Source of the DNA: JBKPNX01 sp050729115
GTDB lineage: Bacteria; Pseudomonadota; Alphaproteobacteria; Geminicoccales; Geminicoccaceae
Reading direction: 5' to 3'
Assembly (NCBI GenBank): GCA_050729115.1
Contig: JBOHKK010000254.1
Coordinates: 1-9,440, forward strand
DNA: 9,440 nt
This document shows positions 1-5,992 of the stretch, in pieces (position 1 is the stretch's first letter; each line of letters starts with the position of its first letter). A program made the translations under genes and the position numbers. The notes beneath the pieces are model-generated. The model did not search any database. It worked only from the letters and a program-made list of their open reading frames with translations, and was not told where the DNA came from.

Positions 1-1
1 G

Positions 2-892
2 GCGCCGGGCGGCCCGGAGGCGCGGCGCGCCGCGTTCGCCAGGCTCGAGGCGGCTCTGGAGAACGCCGCCGCGACCGGTCCCGGCGCCGAGCGCCTGGCC
101 GCGGCGCTCGAGGCATTCGGGCAGGAGCCGTCCGATGCCGCCCTGGCCGAGCTGGAGGCCCGCCTCACCGGCACGCTGCCGGAGCTGCTCGAGCGCCTGC
201 GCCAGGGCCTCGACGCAGGACCGGTCACGCTCGCCGATCTGCCCGCGGGACTGCGCGATCAGTGGGTCAACGAGCAAGGCCAGGCTCGGGTGCTGGTGCG
301 ACCCGCGGCACCGATCACCGACAACGCCGGGCTGGAAGCGTTCGCCAGCGCGGTTCTCGAGGAGGCGCCCGACGCCACCGGCACGCCGATCGTGATCCTG
401 GAAGGGGGCCGCGAGGTGGTCAGCGCGTTTCGGGAGGCCTCGATCCTGGCCCTCGCGGTCATCACCATTCTCCTCGTGATCGTGCTGCACCAGGTTCGCG
501 ATCTCTTCTTCGTGCTGGCGCCGCTCGCGCTCGCGGTTCTGTTCACGGCAGCGACCGCCGTCGTGCTCGGCCTCGAGCTGAACTTCGCCAACGTGATCGT
601 GCTGCCGCTGCTGTTGGGGCTCGGCGTGAGCGGGGCGGTGCACGTGGTCATGCGCTGGCGCGAAGAGGGCAGGCCCAGGGACCTTGCCGCGACCAGCACG
701 CCGCGCGCCGTGCTGTTCAGCGCGCTGACCACGGTCGCCTCGTTCGGGTCGCTCGCGATCTCGGACCATCTCGGGCTGGCGAGCATGGGGCTCCTGCTGA
801 CCATCGCGATCTTCTGGAGCCTGGTCTGCAACCTCCTGATCCTGCCGAGCTTGCTGGCGCTGGCGAGCCCGCCACGCGGCGCGGCGCCATGA
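2..892 (+). CDS. hpnN: HpnN, hopanoid RND transporter (C-terminal part, 5' end outside window)
   Basis: The frame is open from the first bases of the window to a TGA at 890-892, giving 296 residues. The HpnN family is usually about 850-880 residues, so this is the C-terminal third of a gene cut by the window edge. An Ala/Glu/Leu-rich, probably helical periplasmic stretch (residues 1-70) leads into VTLADLPAGLRDQWVNEQGQ (75-94), typical of the HpnN periplasmic region. About five membrane helices follow (roughly 147-163, 169-190, 197-216, 237-254, 259-287), with the family-like segments NFANVIVLPLLLGLGV and STPRAVLFSALTTVASFGS. HpnN is an inner-membrane RND permease that moves hopanoids towards the outer membrane (known from Rhodopseudomonas and Burkholderia). 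Its stop overlaps the next start (ATGA, 889-892), which suggests translational coupling with the nucleotidyltransferase. Confidence 0.9.
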   Translation, partial: APGGPEARRAAFARLEAALENAAATGPGAERLAAALEAFGQEPSDAALAELEARLTGTLPELLERLRQGLDAGPVTLADLPAGLRDQWVNEQGQARVLVRPAAPITDNAGLEAFASAVLEEAPDATGTPIVILEGGREVVSAFREASILALAVITILLVIVLHQVRDLFFVLAPLALAVLFTAATAVVLGLELNFANVIVLPLLLGLGVSGAVHVVMRWREEGRPRDLAATSTPRAVLFSALTTVASFGSLAISDHLGLASMGLLLTIAIFWSLVCNLLILPSLLALASPPRGAAP

Positions 893-1644
893 AGGTGGCG
901 ATGCTCGCGGCCGGGGTCGGGCGCCGGCTGGGCATGGCCGAGGACGCGCCGCCTAAGGCGCTGTTGCGCTTCAACGGCGAGTCGTTGCTCAAGCGTCATC
1001 TCGACATTCTGGCCCACTTCGGCCTGCTCGACCTGACCCTGGTGGTCGGCCACCAGGCGAGCGCGATCGAGGTGGAGCTCGGCGCGATCGGCGCGCGCGC
1101 GCGGGTGCGCACCCGCTTCAATCCGGACTACCGGGAGAGCAGCCTGCTGTCGCTGTGGACGCTCTTTGACGTGCTCGCCGCCGGACGACCGGTTCTCTAC
1201 ATGGACGCCGACGTGCTCTACGACTGGCGGCTGCTCGAGCGCCTCCTGAAGTCGCCCCACGCCAATTGCATCCTGATCGATCGCGACTTCGAGCCCGACG
1301 CGGACCTGGTCGACGTGCGGATCCGGGATGGACGGATCGTCGCCTTCGACAAGGGCGTACCGCCGGCTGACGACGACATCCGTGGGGAATGGATCGGCTT
1401 CGCCCGCTTCGATGCCGAGAGTGCCGCGGCATTGGCCCGGGCGATCGAAGGTTACGTCCAAAGTGGCCGCGCGGACGTCATCTATGAGAAGGCGATGCGG
1501 GACGTGATCCTCGCGGCGGACGCCTTCGGGTTCGAGGACGTGACCGGACTGCCCTGGATCGAGATCGATTTTCCCGAGGATCTGCAGCGCGCCCACGGCG
1601 AGATCCTGCCGCGCCTGATCGGCCTGCCGCCCACGCCGCGATGA
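889..1644 (+). CDS. LicC/IPCT-like nucleotidyltransferase, substrate unknown
   Basis: This 251-residue protein starts at an ATG overlapping the hpnN stop by four bases. It has the nucleotidyltransferase fold signature: LAAGVGRRLG (6-15) followed by PPKALL with Lys23 for NTP phosphate binding, NPDYRESSLLSLW (78-90), and the metal-binding DAD (106-108). A terminal WIEIDFPEDL (223-232) resembles the end of phosphocholine and inositol-1-phosphate cytidylyltransferases (COG1213-type). Such enzymes condense CTP with a phospho-alcohol to give a CDP-alcohol in the cytoplasm. The next complete gene encodes a CDP-alcohol phosphotransferase, so a cytidylyltransferase role is a reasonable inference. Choline, ethanolamine, inositol, glycerol or a sugar alcohol are all possible substrates. 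A sugar-1-phosphate nucleotidyltransferase is the alternative. No membrane segment is seen. The fold is confident; the substrate is unknown. Confidence 0.85.
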   Translation: MKVAMLAAGVGRRLGMAEDAPPKALLRFNGESLLKRHLDILAHFGLLDLTLVVGHQASAIEVELGAIGARARVRTRFNPDYRESSLLSLWTLFDVLAAGRPVLYMDADVLYDWRLLERLLKSPHANCILIDRDFEPDADLVDVRIRDGRIVAFDKGVPPADDDIRGEWIGFARFDAESAAALARAIEGYVQSGRADVIYEKAMRDVILAADAFGFEDVTGLPWIEIDFPEDLQRAHGEILPRLIGLPPTPR

Positions 1645-1689
1645 GATGCGCAGCCGCGTTAGAGTACTGACGCATTCGCTTGATTCCTT

Positions 1690-1773
1690 GTCATTGCCGG
1701 GCTTGACCCGGCAATCCACTCTGGAGCCCGCGCCGGCGTTGCGGGTGGCTGCCCGGATCGAGTCCGGCATGAC
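1690..1773 (+). repeat. Imperfect palindromic intergenic repeat (GTCATTGCCGGG type)
   Basis: The left arm GTCATTGCCGGGCTTGACCC begins at 1690 and continues CGGCA. The right arm, TGCCCGGATCGAGTCCGGCA followed by TGAC, ends at 1773. The reverse complement of the right arm matches the left with few mismatches over about 24 bases, and the left arm holds an inner CCGGG-CTTGA-CCCGG hairpin. The layout matches from memory a dispersed REP-like element common between genes in many alphaproteobacteria. It lies between two co-directional genes and could form a stable RNA hairpin that attenuates or separates transcription. Copies elsewhere in the genome cannot be checked from this window. Confidence 0.75.
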
Positions 1774-1844
1774 CAACAAGGGGTACGTTCCGTTTGCGTC
1801 GCTGCACCAGGCGCATGCCTGCACACCAGCGCCATGCGATCCGC

Positions 1845-1872
1845 TTGGCAATCCAAGGGCTGTCACTATCCT
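1845..1872 (+). promoter_or_regulatory. Candidate sigma70-type promoter for the CDP-alcohol phosphotransferase and hpnL
   Basis: TTGGCA at 1845-1850 (5 of 6 to TTGACA) is followed after 16 bases by TATCCT at 1867-1872 (4 of 6 to TATAAT). Transcription would start near 1879. It sits in the 244-base gap after the nucleotidyltransferase, so the downstream genes may have their own promoter rather than depend only on read-through from hpnN. Prediction is by eye only. Confidence 0.4.
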
Positions 1873-1877
1873 GTGAC
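1862..1877. promoter_or_regulatory. Perfect dyad around the candidate -10 box, possible operator
   Basis: GTCAC (1862-1866) and GTGAC (1873-1877) are perfect inverted arms flanking exactly the six bases TATCCT proposed as the -10 element. A second small dyad, CTTGG-CAAT-CCAAG (1844-1857), covers the -35 element. A repressor binding either dyad would block the promoter. The arms are short, so chance is possible. The regulator is unknown. Confidence 0.3.
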
Positions 1878-1888
1878 GCCGGTGTCCG

Positions 1889-2512
1889 ATGGGGGAGGAT
1901 GGCTTGGTTCGGATCAGCCCGCCGTGGGATCAGCGCCTCGCCCATGCGCTGCTGCAGCCGCTCCTCGCCACGAGGATCACGCCCAATCAGATCACCACGC
2001 TCAGCCTTGCCGTCGGCTGGTTGGCCGCCTGGCTGTACGCATCGGGCGGCGCCGCCGTTCACGTCGGCGCGCTCTGCTTCATGCTCTCCTTCTGGCTCGA
2101 CCATGCCGACGGCGAGCTGGCGCGGATGACCGGGCGGACCAGCAGCTTCGGTCACTACTACGACCTCGCGGCGGGCGGGGCGGTGCTGGTCGCGCTGTTC
2201 GTCGGCATCGGCATCGGGCTGCACGACGGCACGCTCGGCGCCTGGGCGATCGGCCTCGGGGCCGGCACCGGGCTGGCCACGGCGGTGACCTTCGTCCTGC
2301 GCATGGACCTGGAGCGGCGCGCCGGCAAGACCGCGACCCGGCAGCCGAACCTGCTCGGCTTCGAGGTCGAGGACGTCCTGTACCTCCTCGGACCGATCAC
2401 GTGGCTGGGCCTGCTCCAGCCGTTCTTGATCCTGGCCGGCATCGGCGCACCCCTGTTCGCGCTCTTCGTCCTGTGGCAATGCCGCCGTCTGCTGCTCGAG
2501 CCTCGGAGGTGA
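1889..2512 (+). CDS. CDP-alcohol phosphatidyltransferase family membrane protein
   Basis: This 207-residue integral membrane protein has the CDP-alcohol phosphotransferase signature at 71-92: D71xxD74G75xxA78R79, then eight residues, G88xxxD92. The family's last aspartate, expected at position 96, is glycine here. TPNQITTLSL (31-40) before the first helix is also family-typical. Five or six hydrophobic helices follow. Family members transfer a phospho-alcohol from a CDP-alcohol to an acceptor hydroxyl, releasing CMP, as in phospholipid and di-inositol-phosphate synthesis. The upstream nucleotidyltransferase could supply the CDP-alcohol and a hopanoid or lipid could be the acceptor; both are inferences. 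The ATG at 1889 has no good ribosome site. An in-frame TTG at 1904 lies five bases after GGGGGAGG and fits the predicted transcript start better, so the true protein may be five residues shorter. Confidence 0.85.
   Translation: MGEDGLVRISPPWDQRLAHALLQPLLATRITPNQITTLSLAVGWLAAWLYASGGAAVHVGALCFMLSFWLDHADGELARMTGRTSSFGHYYDLAAGGAVLVALFVGIGIGLHDGTLGAWAIGLGAGTGLATAVTFVLRMDLERRAGKTATRQPNLLGFEVEDVLYLLGPITWLGLLQPFLILAGIGAPLFALFVLWQCRRLLLEPRR
1891..1898 (+). promoter_or_regulatory. Shine-Dalgarno-like site favouring a TTG start at 1904
   Basis: GGGGGAGG lies inside the first codons if ATG 1889 is used, but five bases before the in-frame TTG at 1904. The sequence before 1889 has no purine-rich site, and an in-frame TGA at 1874-1876 bars any start further upstream. 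This makes TTG 1904 a serious alternative start. Confidence 0.4.
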
Positions 2513-2514
2513 CG

Positions 2515-2640
2515 ATGCTGGTCGCCGGCGCCAGCGGCGTTGTCGGCCCGGCCGCGGCGCCGCCTTCCGTCGGGGTCAGGCGCCCGCTCGGCCATGGCAG
2601 CTTGCCGACAAAGGAAGCATCGCGCGATGCGCTCGGGTGA
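2515..2640 (+). pseudogene. Possible remnant of an SDR/epimerase N-terminus (41-codon open frame)
   Basis: A strong GGAGG (2505-2509) stands five bases before an ATG at 2515. The peptide begins MLVAGASGVVGPAA, the nucleotide-binding GxxGxxG motif with which NAD(P)-dependent epimerases and dehydratases commonly start. After residue 14 the resemblance stops, and a TGA follows at 2638-2640. The frame overlaps the hpnL start (2627) by 14 bases. The simplest reading is a deleted SDR gene of which only the start survives. Alternatives are a translated leader peptide that couples hpnL to the upstream gene, or a chance resemblance. It is not a functional dehydrogenase. Confidence 0.35.
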
Positions 2641-3646
2641 TGCCGAAGCCGCGGCGGTCGCGGCCGGATCGAGCCCGGCGCGGCTGCTCGGCGCGCTCGC
2701 GTGGCTGGTCGGGCTCGGCCTGGTCGCCGGGCTGATCGCGACGCAGAACCAGGGCGACATCGCCGCGGCGATCACGGTCGCGGGCTGGAGTATCGCCCTG
2801 GTCGGCCTCGCGCACCTCGGCACCCTGCTTGCCGACACCCTCGGCTGGCGCGCGCTCTTCGCCAAGCCCCACCAGCCGCCCCTGGGCTCGATGATGGTCA
2901 AGCGCTGGATAGGCGCCTCGGTCAATGGCTTACTGCCCGTCGCTCAGATCGGAGGCGAGTTCGTTCGCGCGCGCCTCCTGGCCCGCGCCGGCGTCGCCGG
3001 TCCGATCGCAGGCGCGAGCGTGGTGGTCGACCTGACCGCGGGACTGGTCACCCAGGTCCTGTTCATCGTGCTCGGGATCGTGCTGTATCTCGAGCAGCGC
3101 CAGGCCGGCGCCGGCTGGCTGCTCCACCTCGCCGGCGGTCTCGCCTTGTTCTGCGCGCTGCTGTTCGGTTTCGGCATGGCTCAGCGCCGGGGCCTGTTCC
3201 TCCGCCTGGCCCGGATCCTGGAGCGCGCGACCCGGGGCCGCGCCTGGCGGAGCCTCGTCGGCAGCGCCGCCGCGCTCGATCGGGAGATCGTGGCCCGCTA
3301 CGCCGACCGGGCGCGACTGTCGCGATGCGCCTGCTGGCGGTTCCTCGGATGGCTCTGGGGCAGCGTCGAGATCTGGCTGGCGTTCTGGCTGCTCGGCCAC
3401 CCGGTCGGGCTGATCGAGGCGGTGATCCTGGAGAGCCTGGGCCAGGCGCTGCGCAGCGCCGGCTTCGTTCTGCCCGGGGGGCTCGGGGCGCAGGAAGGCG
3501 GGATCGTGGCCGGCGCCCTGGCCCTGGGCATTGCCCCGGATCTCGCGCTGGCGGTGGCGCTGATCAAGCGGGCGCGGGAGCTGGCCTACGGCGTCCCCGG
3601 CCTGGTCGCATGGTCGCTGACCGGACTCGCCGGACAAAGAGCCTGA
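2627..3646 (+). CDS. hpnL: HpnL-like hopanoid-associated flippase-fold membrane protein
   Basis: This 339-residue polytopic protein is of the lysylphosphatidylglycerol-synthase transmembrane/flippase-like family and resembles HpnL of hopanoid clusters in length and motifs. It has seven or eight hydrophobic segments. Conserved motifs are NGLLPVAQIGGEFVRARLL in the first third and VLPGGLGAQEGGIV in the last third, with charged E/R residues inside membrane-proximal loops. HpnL has no settled biochemical role; lipid-linked transport or head-group handling is an inference from the family. ATG 2627 is chosen because AAGGAAG lies at 2611-2617, nine bases upstream. A GTG at 2540 and an ATG at 2594 are in-frame alternatives but would add a basic, low-complexity tail. 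Its TGA overlaps an ATG (TGATG, 3644-3648). Confidence 0.85.
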   Translation: MRSGDAEAAAVAAGSSPARLLGALAWLVGLGLVAGLIATQNQGDIAAAITVAGWSIALVGLAHLGTLLADTLGWRALFAKPHQPPLGSMMVKRWIGASVNGLLPVAQIGGEFVRARLLARAGVAGPIAGASVVVDLTAGLVTQVLFIVLGIVLYLEQRQAGAGWLLHLAGGLALFCALLFGFGMAQRRGLFLRLARILERATRGRAWRSLVGSAAALDREIVARYADRARLSRCACWRFLGWLWGSVEIWLAFWLLGHPVGLIEAVILESLGQALRSAGFVLPGGLGAQEGGIVAGALALGIAPDLALAVALIKRARELAYGVPGLVAWSLTGLAGQRA

Positions 3647-3843
3647 TGAGCACGCGTCGATGGCGCCGCCCGGCGGCGGCGTGCGGGTGCTGCGGTCTGG
3701 GAATGTGGCATTTGCGCAACAACGGTCCCCATCTGCGTTCGCCAAACTGTAAATTCACCTTTCTCTCGGCCGCCATCCGCCTAAAGTGCGGCGGCGGCAA
3801 TCAGCGAGGTCAGCGAACATCTTGGGGAGACAGCGCCCGATGA
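3646..3843 (+). other. Doubtful 65-codon open frame bridging hpnL and ispH
   Basis: The frame starts at the ATG overlapping the hpnL stop (TGATG) and ends in a TGA overlapping the ispH start (ATGA, 3840-3843). It therefore fills the whole gap with coupled junctions at both ends. The peptide is basic with five cysteines (13, 15, 16, 35, 48) and resembles nothing I recognise. Composition argues against coding: the stretch 3740-3785 is locally AT-rich and codons such as AAA, TTT and CTA break the G/C third-position rule of the neighbours. The gap more likely holds the ispH 5' region. I see no convincing -35/-10 pair in it. Confidence 0.15.
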
Positions 3844-4817
3844 CCCAGCCCCGACTACGCGTCGTGCTGGCCCAGCCTCGCGGGTTCTGCGCGGGCGTGG
3901 AGCGGGCGATCGAGATTGTCGAGCGCGCGCTGGAGTTGTTCGGCCCCCCGGTCTACGTCCGTCACGAGATCGTCCACAACAAGTACGTGGTGGAGGCGCT
4001 GAAGAGCAAGGGCGCGCGGTTCGTCGACGAGGTCGACGAGATCCCGGAGGGCGCGGTGACGGTGTTCAGCGCGCACGGCGTCGCCGAGAGCGTGGCGAGT
4101 GCAGGCCGCGAGCGCCATCTGCAGGTGATCGATGCCGCCTGCCCGTTGGTCACCAAGGTCCACAAGGAGGGCCAACGCTATGCCGCGGGCGGCTTCGATG
4201 TCGTGCTGATCGGCCATGCCGGCCATCCCGAGGTCGAGGGCACGATGGGTCGGATCAAGGGCCGCGTCCACCTGATCTCCAGGCCCGAGGACGTCGCGGC
4301 GATCGAGCCGAGCGACCCCGAACGCCTGGCCTTCGTCACCCAGACCACGCTCAGCATCGACGACACCCGCGACGTGATCGACGCGCTCAAGGCGCGCTTC
4401 CCGGCGATCGTCGGGCCCGACACCCGGGACATCTGCTACGCCACCCAGAACCGGCAGACTGCGGTCCGCGCGCTTGCCCGCCAGGTGGATCTGATTCTGG
4501 TGGTGGGCGCGCAGAACAGCTCGAACTCCAATCGCCTGCGCGAGATCGGCGAAGCCGCCGGCACGCCGAGCTATCTGATCGATAGCGCCGAGACCCTCGA
4601 TCTCGCCTGGCTGGGTGGCGCCCGCACGATCGGCATCACCGCCGGGGCATCGGCGCCCGAGCTGCTCGTCCAGGGCCTGATCAAGAAGCTCGAGGACCAC
4701 TACGCGGTCGAGGTCGAGATTCTTGCCGGGATCGAGGAGAACGTGCATTTCCGGCTGCCCGCGGAGCTCGCCGAGCGCGCGCCCCCGGACGCCAGCGATC
4801 GCCGCCTGCTCCAGTAA
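3840..4817 (+). CDS. ispH: IspH (LytB), 4-hydroxy-3-methylbut-2-enyl diphosphate reductase
   Basis: This is a full-length 325-residue IspH. The three iron-sulphur cysteines are present: C17 in RGFCAGV, C101 in DAACPLVTKVH, C199 in DICYATQNRQ. So are the substrate-site motifs RHEIVHNKYVV (41-51), VFSAHGV (75-81), GHPEVEGTMG (128-137), VTQTTLS (166-172) and NSSNSNRL (226-233). The enzyme reduces HMBPP to IPP and DMAPP at the end of the MEP pathway in the cytoplasm, and so feeds squalene and hopanoid synthesis. The start at 3840 is supported by GGGGAG at 3824-3829 and by the motif position. An in-frame GTG at 3786 would add an unconserved tail. hpnH begins 15 bases after the stop, and the two are probably co-transcribed. 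ispH is often found next to hpnH. Whether another ispH exists in the genome cannot be seen. Confidence 0.97.
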   Translation: MTQPRLRVVLAQPRGFCAGVERAIEIVERALELFGPPVYVRHEIVHNKYVVEALKSKGARFVDEVDEIPEGAVTVFSAHGVAESVASAGRERHLQVIDAACPLVTKVHKEGQRYAAGGFDVVLIGHAGHPEVEGTMGRIKGRVHLISRPEDVAAIEPSDPERLAFVTQTTLSIDDTRDVIDALKARFPAIVGPDTRDICYATQNRQTAVRALARQVDLILVVGAQNSSNSNRLREIGEAAGTPSYLIDSAETLDLAWLGGARTIGITAGASAPELLVQGLIKKLEDHYAVEVEILAGIEENVHFRLPAELAERAPPDASDRRLLQ

Positions 4818-4832
4818 CCAGCTCGAGGACTC

Positions 4833-5987
4833 ATGGGAATTCCGCTTCGTCAGCAGATCCGTGTCGGCGCCTACATTTTCAAGCAGCGCCTGCTGGGCCG
4901 TACCAGGTATCCCCTCGTCCTGATGCTCGAGCCGCTGTTCCGCTGCAATCTGGCGTGCGCCGGGTGCGGCAAGATCGACTACCCGACGCCGATCCTCAAT
5001 CGGCGCCTGAGCGTCAAGGAATGCCTGGACGCGGTCGCCGAGTGCGGCGCCCCGGTCGTCTCCATCCCGGGCGGCGAGCCGTTGATCCACAAGGACATCG
5101 CGGAGATCGTCAAGGGCCTGGTGGCCCGCAGAAAGTTCGTCTACCTGTGCACCAATGCGCTGCTGGTCGAGAAAAAGATCGACCTGTTCCAGCCGAGCCC
5201 GTACCTCACCTTCTCGATCCATCTGGACGGTCTGCGCGCCCATCACGACCGCTCGGTCTGCCAGGATGGCGTGTTCGATCGGGCGGTCGCCGCGATCCGG
5301 CTGCTGCGTGCCCGCGGCTTTCGGGTCAACGTCAACGCCACGCTGTTCGACGGCGTCGCGCCCGATGGCGTCGCGGACTTCTTCGACTACGTCACGGACG
5401 AGCTCGGGGTCGAAGGCATCACGGTATCGCCCGGCTACGCCTACGAGCGGGCGCCCGACCAGGAGCACTTCCTCAATCGCCGCAAGACCAAGGAGCTGTT
5501 CCGGGCGATCTTCCGCCGGGGTCGGGGGCGCCGGCGCCCCTGGCAGCTCAGCCATTCTTCGCTGTACCTCGATTTCCTCGCCGGCAATCAGCAGTACCGC
5601 TGCACGCCGTGGGGCAATCCGACCCGCAACGTCTTCGGCTGGCAGCGACCCTGCTACCTGCTCGCCGAGGGCTACGCGGCCTCGTTCAAGGAGCTCATGG
5701 AACAGACCGATTGGGACAGCTACGGCACCGGCAACTACGAGAAGTGCGCCGATTGCATGGCCCACTGCGGCTACGAGGCCACCGCAGTCACCGATGCGGT
5801 CGCGCATCCGATCAAGGCGCTGCGGACGGCGCTCGGCCGGATCCGGACCGAAGGTCCGATGGCGCCCGAGATCCCGCTGGACGGCCAGCGCCAGGCGGCG
5901 TTCGTGCACGACAGGCTGGTGAACGAGGCCGTCACCAAGCTGCCCGATCGCCAGTCCCGCCGCAGCGAGCGCAGCCACGCGGCGTAG
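4833..5987 (+). CDS. hpnH: HpnH, radical-SAM adenosylhopane synthase
   Basis: This 384-residue protein matches HpnH along its length. The radical-SAM cluster motif CNLACAGC supplies C38, C42 and C45, and GGEP (80-83) is the SAM-binding motif. SIHLDGL (128-134) follows, and the C-terminal domain has C257, C274 and C305-DxxM-type CADCMAHCGYE (305-314), characteristic of HpnH. The enzyme generates a 5'-deoxyadenosyl radical and joins it to diploptene, forming adenosylhopane, the first step of the extended hopanoid side chain. The N-terminus MGIPLRQQIRVGAYIFKQRL is the usual family start. GAGG at 4825-4828 precedes the ATG by four bases. It follows ispH closely and converges with hpnG, whose product acts next. 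Confidence 0.97.
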   Translation: MGIPLRQQIRVGAYIFKQRLLGRTRYPLVLMLEPLFRCNLACAGCGKIDYPTPILNRRLSVKECLDAVAECGAPVVSIPGGEPLIHKDIAEIVKGLVARRKFVYLCTNALLVEKKIDLFQPSPYLTFSIHLDGLRAHHDRSVCQDGVFDRAVAAIRLLRARGFRVNVNATLFDGVAPDGVADFFDYVTDELGVEGITVSPGYAYERAPDQEHFLNRRKTKELFRAIFRRGRGRRRPWQLSHSSLYLDFLAGNQQYRCTPWGNPTRNVFGWQRPCYLLAEGYAASFKELMEQTDWDSYGTGNYEKCADCMAHCGYEATAVTDAVAHPIKALRTALGRIRTEGPMAPEIPLDGQRQAAFVHDRLVNEAVTKLPDRQSRRSERSHAA

Positions 5988-5992
5988 AGCCC

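Noticed and set aside
259..1866. 535-codon open frame on the minus strand opposite hpnN and the nucleotidyltransferase
   Set aside because: It runs through the palindromic repeat and opposite two well-supported genes, and resembles no protein family.
1646..1876. 76-codon open frame in the gap after the nucleotidyltransferase
   Set aside because: Most of it is the palindromic repeat translated, and it has no ribosome site or recognisable motif.
2540..2626. Longer hpnL using GTG 2540 as start
   Set aside because: The added residues are basic and low-complexity and overlap the SDR-like leader. ATG 2627 has its own ribosome site and leads directly to the membrane domain.
3706..3717. TGGCA...TTGC resembling a sigma54 promoter before ispH
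   Set aside because: The spacing between the two half-elements is far too short (none of the required five bases), so it is not a sigma54 site.
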